The translations under genes were made by a program, and so were the position numbers. Positions 56,484 to 64,000 of a DNA stretch of 64,000 nucleotides are shown here, piece by piece. The stretch is taken from assembly GCA_024704765.1 (NCBI GenBank), contig JAKMXF010000319.1, forward strand, positions 220,303 through 284,302. The letters run 5' to 3'. Numbering within the stretch: position 1 is the first letter of the stretch; each line of letters starts with the position of its first letter. Under the pieces are notes generated by a model. It searched no databases. It worked only from the letters and a program-made list of their open reading frames with translations, and was not told the DNA's origin. The stretch is from Oopsacas minuta. Lineage: Eukaryota > Porifera > Hexactinellida > Lyssacinosida > Leucopsacidae.

Positions 56484-56638
56484 CTCAGGGCCGGGTTGCC
56501 GTATGAATTAAATTTGATTTCCATTCCCACAGGATTCTTTGTGGGAATCGCGTGAAATTCCTATTATCCCACAAGATTCCCATAGATTTCACACTTGGGA
56601 AAACCCATCGTAAGGAAATCATTCCCATAGCAACCCTG
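56484..56638. mobile_element. hAT-type non-autonomous element 3' of the PDZ scaffold
   Basis: Element of 155 bp with ends (ct)CAGGGCCGGGTTGC and, inverted, CAGGGTTGC, flanked by the 8 bp duplication CATTTCGT (56,476-56,483 and 56,639-56,646). It lies 172 bp after the stop codon, probably in the 3' untranslated region. Confidence 0.7.
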
Positions 56639-56639
56639 C

Positions 56640-58419
56640 ATTTCGTTCCAGACATATTTGAATCAGGTCATTTTAAGTCCTGGAGTTGTTGCAAGAAAGA
56701 TATCCAAAGGATTAATTGCGATTTATAGGAGCCTGCCGTAAAAACTTAGTACAACAAGAATATCCATTGATATAATTGAGATAATGAAGATTGAGAATTC
56801 TTGTAAGAATGACATCATAATGTATAATGGCATAGGATATTTATAATATATCATAGATTAGTGGGATTTATACGATTTGAACCTTTCTCAACAGAATCTG
56901 AATTTCGCATTACTTTTAATAGCATTGAGTTTCTTTTGGCTATTTTACTCAACGTTCTTCTTTATTTCCCTTTCAAGAAATGTATTCATAAGACCTGCTA
57001 CCAGGGGTTGTGTGGGCCCAAGCCCCTCCACTTTTAGTGGGTTCTGTTTCATTTTTTTGGGACTATCAGAATATGTATCAATTTAAGTCACAGCTATGTC
57101 GAAAATGTTTTCAGACTGACACTGTTGATTGTAGACCCACCTCCAGCCTTTCAATTATTTAATCAGCTTCCAATTTACTCTAGCCAGTATTGATTGAAGT
57201 GACAAATGAATTGTTGGAGGCTCAGATTATCGTCAATCTCTATTTGGAAATTTGTAATGAACGATCTTAATTAAACACTTTATTCAATTATTTATTAAAA
57301 CTCAAATTTATAAATTAGCCCCCTCACTTTAATTTGCTAATTCTTATTAACAAAAATCATACCTTCGTGAATCTTCAAAATACTTTCTATCATAAGAGTT
57401 TACTTTCGAACTGGTCAAACACATAAAAATATGATTTCACAATTTTTTAGCATAGCGCTTCATACTCTTTCGAGCATTGTCTTTTTTGCAAGGTAACCGA
57501 ATAGTTCAATATTTGGTGACCAAGTGAATATCAATATTCGGTTCGATCGGTTTCAACCTTGCTTGTTTGGTGGATGACTTTAGCTAAAATTTGCTACTAT
57601 AATACTTCTAGGAAATAGAGATTCTATTTCTCATTGTTCGTTTAAATAACTGGCAGAACCAAACGCAGGATCTACTTATCAAAACATTTGAGGGGTAAAA
57701 CATCCTCCCCAATAATACCATTTTGCAAAAAATGGTATTGGGAGCCGTACCATCTAATACTAAGTTTGTCATGTCAAGGTTTTTGAAATACTCAATTAGT
57801 CATCGTACGTACATCAGTTGCCTCTTTGTTAGGAAACAATATTGCTAACTGTTTGTTATTTTCTTTATAAGGTATTAATTCATCATGGGCCTGTTTTTAT
57901 ATTGGCTCCAAGAATAGTTTGAAATCGATATCTGGATATTTAAGGTCGATATTTTTCTGGGGCAAGGCCTGCAAGCCTCTAGACCCCTATTACAGTTGCT
58001 CGTTACGCTTGCTCCGTACTTCCCCCGTATGACATGAAGGTGGTGAAACTGCGCTTATCAGTTCATGAATTCTACTGACCAATTTCTTGTGACAATACGA
58101 AGTAAACAATGCCAATTACTCGCACGAATGACTATGTACATTATTATTCCACCAATTGGGCGAACAAAGCCGACTGAATTTCCAGGAATGTGGTGAAAGT
58201 AAGCTGTAAACTTTTACATATTTGGCTTCACTCCCATCCCAAAAGACTTGTCTACTAGATTGTCTAGAATGTCTGTTATTAATCTAACATTATACAAAAG
58301 TTGATTTCATCATCGATTTCTCGATCATAACATCACTTAATTATTTGTGCAGTCATAACTTCTTGTCTTTGTAACTTCTAGTTGTACATTAGTTTCCAAT
58401 TATTATTATCTTAAATTCA
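56640..58419. other. intergenic, no supported gene
   Basis: A MITE with aaggt ends lies at 57,490-57,560 and a hairpin (ccattttgcaaaaaatgg) at about 57,708-57,742. The short open frame at 56,877 has no recognisable domain. Nothing else is seen. Confidence 0.5.
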
Positions 58420-58749
58420 ATGGAGTACCCAAGATTAACTGAGAGTTCGGTCCAGGATACATTGGAAAGATCAATTCAAACTTTAGAAGAACAAATACAT
58501 CGTTTAGAAGTAAAAATATCGCTTTTTCAAGTTTCCATAGACATGGAACTTGACCAGAGCAGTGAAGTGGCGAAACCTCGTGAACTGTTAAATCGTTATC
58601 GCAAACAACTATTATCAGTTCAAGTTCTTGTGACTAAATACGATTCTATATATTCTGAGTACCTAAAGCTGTCCAACAAACTAAAGAAAGAACTCAACAC
58701 AAATCATTTATTGTTAGAACTCATTGCTAAGAATATACATATGCATTAG
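58420..58749 (+). CDS. small coiled-coil protein, possibly SKA2-like
   Basis: A single open frame of 109 residues starts at an ATG in the context attcaATGGAG. It is almost wholly helical with two heptad stretches: residues 12-48 (LERSIQTLEEQIHRLEVKI) and 58-100 (LLNRYRKQLLSVQVLVTKYD, then YSEYLKLSNKLKKEL). The arrangement of a helical hairpin with a break at an acidic loop, and the KYDSIYSEY stretch, resemble the small kinetochore subunit SKA2, but the likeness is weak and other short coiled-coil proteins (BLOC-1, augmin type) would fit as well. The codon-wise regular heptads make chance unlikely. No neighbour helps. Confidence 0.5.
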   Translation: MEYPRLTESSVQDTLERSIQTLEEQIHRLEVKISLFQVSIDMELDQSSEVAKPRELLNRYRKQLLSVQVLVTKYDSIYSEYLKLSNKLKKELNTNHLLLELIAKNIHMH

Positions 58750-60816
58750 TGTATATTATTCTGGTTATCGAATATATATAGCAGTATCAGGGATTTGTGT
58801 AACTGTAGGAGTTTTAGAAAGTTTTGGGGAAGCTTAATGCTAACTCTGTGTCGACCTTGATTTGGTATTCATTTCAGAAAGGCGGGAATTATTAAAACTC
58901 CACCGTTGTATTCATTTAATTCGGTGTATTGTGTATACACTAGAACTTGGATAAGACGCATCATTAGCCCTTCGGAAACAAAAATTAGTGTATTTGTACG
59001 TCTTATCCGGATTGGTATTGCATTGCAAATTTACAATGAAATATGATCAATTTTTGGTGTATAAGAATAGTACGTCTTAATCCGAATTCTACTCTATATT
59101 GTATGTACCAATTTTCTTGTTAATCAAACTGCTAGATTATACATTAGAATTATCACATCTTTCTATGAATATTTAAAGTGAGGTTGGAAAAATGGCATGA
59201 TTAACTCTAAACTGCATAGCCGCCAATAGTGCCATTATAGACGGGCAATTCCTGCCTATGTTTTGAATATGGGCCAGCATTCCATAAAAATAAATTGAAA
59301 AAACTGACTCTCCTGGACAGAAACTTACAAAATACTTACACAAAAACTGGACATCCCACTTACCGAGTTTATGTCGGTACTTCTTTTTGATAACTAAAAG
59401 TAACAATTATCAAATATGTATTTGTTAACGTACTGCAGTACAATTCGGATAAGACGCATTATTAGCCCTTCAGAAACTGTACTGATTTTTGATCCCGAAG
59501 GGCTAATGATGCGTCTTATCAGAATATTTTTCCTACAATTGGACAATATTGAAGATCCCTTTTTTGAGAAATTACATACTAACCGAATGTACGCCTAAGC
59601 CGAGTGCGTCTTATCTGCGTTAAACTAAAAGGGTGGCTTTTTTGATAAAAGCATGAAACATTCCATTGATTTAGAGTAACCAGTTGGTTACTCTAATTCA
59701 ATTTTCTGTCGATAATCGCCATCAGCGTAAAATTCCCCTTCGTTTAAGTGGTCACTTGAATATGTTTGGGAATATTTTTTCCCTGACAACGCAGGAATGT
59801 CTCAGGAGTGTGGTAACATTCCGCTCTGAAAAATTGTCCTAGACCTATAGAAAATTGATTTAATCGTCTGTATATGTGAGAACTATAATTGTAAATGTAT
59901 AGAATATTATTAAGATGTAACAGGGCATATTCTCAATATATTTTTGCTGAGTTGGTCAGAAAAATTTTCATTTGAAAAGTCCAGTAACTACGCTTCTTCA
60001 GATTAGGGCCGTCAAGAGCCAGAACGGGCCCCGGGTTAAGTTTTAATGCTGGCCCTAGTGATATTTTGCAACAATATTGAGGCTTACACGTGGATTAACA
60101 AACTAGAGGTTACTGGGGTTACTTAACTTTTAGAAGTCAATGTCATCTCGCTACATTAATCGCTTTGGAATTCAAAATACAATTGAGACAATCGGAACAG
60201 TTGGCACTTGGCAAGCATAGTTTATATATCTGCCAACTGTACGGGAATTTTTACTATGTTAGTTGTTCTGTACAGGACAGGGATTTAGTAGATTTGTACA
60301 CATAGATTTTCGTCGAGATAAACTGATACAGGCGTCAGAGACCATTTTCGAGATGGTTCCATGTCTATAATTACTTCTTATGGTATGTGGATATTATGTA
60401 GAAAGTTTTGCGCTTTAATCCAAAAATGCACACTATCGTGAGATAGGACATAACAACTCTCCTATATATGTTGTGAAGCAATCTGACCAAACCGCTCCAA
60501 ATTGTGTAACTAGAGGCACGCGTTGACTAAGGTGAAGAAATATGACAGCTAGAAAACGACTCAATAAAATAATGGACATATATGAGCCAAAAACCTGGAC
60601 GATGGTCACCCTGGCTGCCTGGCATAGCATTGATTTCCCCCTATCTTCCCCAAATATACACCAAATTAGTAAATACGTATTGCAGAAAATTAATTCAATA
60701 AAAAGAGTATAAACAGTCAAAAATCAGTATATACAAAATTAGTAAATTTGTTTAGAGAATCAATTCAATAAAATCAGTATATACACTTGAAAACAATCCA
60801 AAAAGTCAAGCATTAG
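58750..60816. repeat. intergenic with pogo-like inverted repeats
   Basis: At 58,935-59,090 and 59,435-59,620 sequences with ggataagacgcattattag, cccttc and their complements form MITE-like inverted repeats; in the second, aagacgcattattagccctt faces its complement across 50 bp. Bases 60,720-60,800 repeat caattcaataaaatcagtat twice. Bases about 60,006-60,056 start tagggccgtcaagagcc and end gctggcccta, like a small hAT end pair. No gene is supported. Confidence 0.5.
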
Positions 60817-62031
60817 TTATGTAGGAGTCCCCTCAGAACAAGCATAGTCTTGACTATCTCCATTGTAGGTATAGCCGTATAGAATGAAATCATTAAGAAA
60901 TATCTGGTGAAGTTTCTCACGGAGATTATGTGGAATATCACGGAAGTACTCATTACACTTTTCACGTGTGGCCGTTCTGGGATATTTTTCGAAATATATG
61001 GGAATATTTGATTCATTGTTTTTCTGGAGATAATCAACCAAGATTTGTGATTCTTCAGCAATGAAATCATGGTCAATAAGAATGTCATAATTTGACATAC
61101 AAGGGTTGCATAGTTGAGTAATTGGGGACCAATGAGGATTTAATTTTTTCAACATGTCCCTATCCAAGAAGCTAGCCACCCAAGTAACAAACTCTAAAAA
61201 TGTAATGTTCAAGTCTCTTCCGCGTAATTTGATACGTTGTTCCTGTTTCTTAATTTCTTGCTCATCTAATGACATCTGAGCTTTTGACTTATCCTCCAGA
61301 TAATTGACTGTAATGATATCCTTAGCGTACCTAGCAGCGAGATAGAAATTATTACCACTAAATTTGCTACAATAGCCTGAGACAAGCCGTTCGAATGGGT
61401 GTCTGTAAACGAAGAATTTGGTGTATGTTTGTACGCGACGTGCTGTATCCAAGGGAGGACTCAAATATTCAAATAGATTAAATTTTGAATACTTCAATTT
61501 TCCTTCATACCCTAACATACTTGCGAATTTTATTGCCCATATATGGGACCCAGCTTTCGGTACCACACAATTTAACACCTCATAATCATCATTAAATCTC
61601 ATGAAATAATCACCAGCCCGAGTATTGAGTAAATAGTTCGATTCGCTTTGTATTTTCCTGCATTTTTCTTCAACCGAATTTCTACGCTCCAAGAACTTAG
61701 GATAAACTTGTGCCAGAGGATGATTACCTTTACTTTTCATTGCTTTTACGTATTCATCAGTAAGGATAATTTGATAACCTTTGATACTTATCAACATTGT
61801 ACCATTCCAGTTATCTCTGTATTCAATCCATGATGAATTTAATCTAATATCAATTGTAACATCCTCTCCTTTGAATGTTTCAGGTCTGTTATGTAGTCCT
61901 AGCTTCTCTAGGATTACTGATATTTTATACTTCTCTGATTGCATAGAAAAATAATGATAGATGCATCCAGTGAGAAATAGGAATGCCAGGAATACGGAAG
62001 TATATTTACATCTCTTCGAACATATTATCAT
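60817..62031 (-). CDS. type II membrane carbohydrate sulfotransferase (HNK-1/chondroitin type, CHST8-14 family)
   Basis: Single exon, 404 residues. A short cytosolic stretch (1-10) precedes one membrane segment (about 11-28), the usual Golgi signal anchor. The 5'-phosphosulfate loop is PKAGSHIWAIK (159-169), where relatives have PKVxSTxWKR, so the Lys and Ser are kept but the basic pair after Trp is replaced by Ala-Ile. The 3'-phosphate site RHPFERLVSGY (210-220) is perfect, and HWSPITQLCNPC (300-311) followed by YDILIDHD is the family C-terminal block with its paired cysteines. The enzyme should transfer sulfate from PAPS to a glycan in the Golgi lumen. Candidate N-glycosylation sites are NSS (65), NGT (76) and NIT (275). 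Intronless members of this family are usual, so the lack of introns says nothing about transfer. Confidence 0.87.
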   Translation of the reverse strand: MIICSKRCKYTSVFLAFLFLTGCIYHYFSMQSEKYKISVILEKLGLHNRPETFKGEDVTIDIRLNSSWIEYRDNWNGTMLISIKGYQIILTDEYVKAMKSKGNHPLAQVYPKFLERRNSVEEKCRKIQSESNYLLNTRAGDYFMRFNDDYEVLNCVVPKAGSHIWAIKFASMLGYEGKLKYSKFNLFEYLSPPLDTARRVQTYTKFFVYRHPFERLVSGYCSKFSGNNFYLAARYAKDIITVNYLEDKSKAQMSLDEQEIKKQEQRIKLRGRDLNITFLEFVTWVASFLDRDMLKKLNPHWSPITQLCNPCMSNYDILIDHDFIAEESQILVDYLQKNNESNIPIYFEKYPRTATREKCNEYFRDIPHNLREKLHQIFLNDFILYGYTYNGDSQDYACSEGTPT

Positions 62032-62039
62032 GTTTACAG

Positions 62040-63369
62040 GATAACTCTAATTACCTTACTATTCTTGGATAAATTTAGCTTTTACACAAAAACACTTGTT
62101 AATTACTACCCAGAGTTATGTTCGAATTACCAACAATACAAAGCAGGGGCCTCAGTTCCGTGGGGGCGGGGTGGCTCGCCCCCCCCCCCGGTGTTGAAAA
62201 GAGCCAGAAATTCGGGGGTTGCCCCCCCCACCCAGTTTCTTTGAAAAAATTATGCTAACTTGAAAATATTTTAATATTCCAATTTTCTAGTTTACTCAAT
62301 GTACTGCAGTAAATATGTGGTACATGATTGTAATACTTAATACTTCTATTCGATTAAAAAAATTTTATATATGCATCTGTAATGAATGTTCATTTTGGCC
62401 TTCAACGGACTGAGAATCGGGATTACTGTCCGGAGAAGTGAGCGATGTTTGTGCGAAAAAAATGTTTTAATAGCGGCTGGGCATGCTTGGGATTCTAAGC
62501 GAGACGCTCGGAATAATATGACATGAATACTGTTAAGAATAATTTGGGATCAGATCACGTATTAGCAATTATTAGAATTTATTGAATTAATAGAGTACTT
62601 GACTGTTTGTATTTATAGTTGAAAACACATTCAGTATATATTATTCACACTCTAGTGTCTAGACCCTCTTATTGTTCAATTCGAAGTAACACAAACTATT
62701 GATTCCATAATAGAGAATCCTACTAAATCAATTTCTCTGATTGTCTCAATTTCTGAAAATCTATATTATTAAATCTCAATTGTGGTTTGTTTGTTTGTTT
62801 GTTTGTCTAGCTAGCAATACTTGGAACTATCTATTACTGAGTGTAGTAGCCAGCATTCGACATCTTTTCCTAACACTATTAAGAGTTCTTTAAATATATA
62901 TTTATGACTCAGTAGCCGCTTCGCTTACTTGTGCTGTGCGGTATGCGAACACAAAGTGTTCGCATATAACTCGGCTCTTCGTGTCTCGAATTTTTTCAAA
63001 ACTATTATTTACACATGAGTACCTTAAAGTGCGAAATTCAGTATCAACATACTCATCCCTAACATAATCGTATAAACCAAGTTTCAAATATTATTTAGAA
63101 ATTTCTTTACTTTATACACCTAAACAAAAACAAATAATCACAATACTTTGTTGACAATATCAAATTTGAAATAAGTGAACTCTATTACCCTAGAATAATC
63201 GTTTACAAAGTTTCTGGAACTATTTCAAATTAGTTCACTTTAGATATAAAACAACAATATATGTAGATATGGGAAACCCGAAAATGCGAAATTCGTCAGC
63301 GTACTCATGAATATCGTTTAGAGCAAGTCTCGACGTATATTTTAAGATTTCAATTATGTACAGTGGGAC
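62040..63369. repeat. intergenic; C-run, family A relic and hairpins
   Basis: Bases 62,150-62,240 contain runs of 11 and 8 C and a gtggctcgcc dyad, the GC-richest part of the window. Bases about 62,762-62,810 are a family A head (aaatctcaattgtggtttg and gtttg repeats), 62,905-62,995 a hairpin chain (gtagccgcttcgct, atgcgaacacaaagtgttcgcat) and 63,230-63,350 one family A internal unit on the other strand. No gene is supported. Confidence 0.55.
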
Positions 63370-64000
63370 CAGTGGCGTAGCCAGGAATAGTTGGAAGGGG
63401 GGGGGCAATTAAAATTATTTATTACACTAAACATAACAAATAACCTAATTACCAATATATTATATTACGTGTATCAATTTATTTTTAATGAATATACTAT
63501 GAATGATGTCTATAGAAATCTAATCAACACAGCACATACTAAGATAATTGTAATCTCCTATCTGCCATGGATACAAACTTAGAAATGAGGTCTTCATTAT
63601 CTAGAGAAAGCAGAATTTCTTTCTCTATTGAGCAAAACATCAATGATTCTAGACAATCTTCGCACATTGTAGACCGTAACTTAGTTTTAATCAAAGACAA
63701 TTTGGAAAAACTTCTTTCTGCATGGGCTGTAGTCACTGGGAGTGTGTATAATATTCGATACATGTAGCGGAGTTCTGTGTATGAATGAGGTAATTCGTTA
63801 TAAACATCAAGTAAAGGAGTGTCTTGTTGTATAAAATGCCTTGCTAGGTTCCATTCAGCTATAAAACGGTCTGGAGATATTCTTTTGTATTGATGAACAA
63901 GTTTTAGAAGATTTTCCTCTGCGTCAATGGCTTCAAAATTCCTTGGATCCAAAAATGCAAAATTAATTAATTGATTGGGGAAGCGAGAATTAATCTCAGA
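63370..64000 (-). mobile_element. hAT transposon, 3' part (continues beyond the window)
   Basis: The 3' terminus appears to be cagtggcgtagccagg at 63,370, a terminal inverted repeat type frequent in animal hAT elements with ZMYM1-like transposases, followed by a run of nine G. The transposase frame (next entry) reads toward this end. The other terminus lies outside the window. Confidence 0.7.
63539..64000 (-). CDS. hAT transposase, C-terminal dimerisation domain (partial)
   Basis: The frame is open from the window edge at 64,000 to the stop at 63,539; an in-frame TTG at 63,952 is not a start because the frame continues upstream. The conserved block is LYTLPVTTAHAERSFSKLSL then IKTKLRSTM and LESLMFCSIEKEI, the hAT C-terminal dimerisation motif (Ala-Glu-Arg-x-Phe-Ser and Lys-x-x-x-Arg-x-x-Met). 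The upstream DDE core is not in view. Intact so far, so the element could be recent, and it is a plausible source of transposase for the hAT-type short elements at 3.9, 13.1, 33.1 and 56.5 kb, although its visible terminus differs from theirs. Confidence 0.85.
   Translation of the reverse strand, partial: SEINSRFPNQLINFAFLDPRNFEAIDAEENLLKLVHQYKRISPDRFIAEWNLARHFIQQDTPLLDVYNELPHSYTELRYMYRILYTLPVTTAHAERSFSKLSLIKTKLRSTMCEDCLESLMFCSIEKEILLSLDNEDLISKFVSMADRRLQLS

Noticed and set aside
1-64000. tRNA and rRNA genes
   Set aside because: I looked for cloverleaf-type A and B box words and rRNA words and saw none that I could support by eye; a dedicated search could still find a tRNA.

Overview
The window looks like nuclear DNA of a metazoan, most likely an aquatic invertebrate; I cannot name the species. 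It is AT-rich. It carries spliced genes with GT-AG introns whose phases I could match by hand, animal-only families (an SBK-type kinase, a whirlin/harmonin-type PDZ scaffold, a Golgi carbohydrate sulfotransferase), and a dense load of hAT-, pogo/mariner- and Helitron/DINE-like repeats. Bacterial origin is ruled out by the introns and by repeat families shared across the whole window.

Layout: (1) 2.1-5.6 kb, + strand, SBK-family kinase in three coding exons. (2) 6.5-24.4 kb, an accessory block of mostly intronless genes: a sarcosine-oxidase-like FAD enzyme (-), a frameshifted secreted DNase I-like gene (-), two copies of a flavin amine oxidase (L-amino-acid-oxidase-like) forming the arms of a 2.6 kb inverted repeat, and between the arms an intronless gene of bacterial look with a possible nitrobindin/FABP-like barrel. 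(3) 26.1-56.3 kb, + strand, one very long gene that I reconstruct from 12 exons (3411 coding bases, 1136 residues): HHD, PDZ1, PDZ2, HHD2, a long charged helical region, PDZ3. Its 16.5 kb fourth intron holds, on the opposite strand, two tandem copies of a two-exon GMC (pyranose-oxidase-like) flavoenzyme inside a segmental duplication. (4) 58.4 kb, a small coiled-coil ORF. (5) 60.8-62.0 kb (-), a type II membrane PAPS sulfotransferase. (6) 63.4-64.0 kb (-), the C-terminal end of a hAT transposon that runs off the window.

The most unusual points are: five FAD-oxidase loci of three families in 37 kb, two of the families recently duplicated; complementary one-base frameshifts in the two amine-oxidase copies, restoring 542 codons in each when compared; an upstream hairpin in both GMC copies whose loop is inverted in one relative to the other; and a repeat family with roughly 110-130 bp internal units and a GC-rich multi-hairpin tail that often carries the very stable GCGAAGC mini-hairpin. 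Functional links between the oxidases are inference only.
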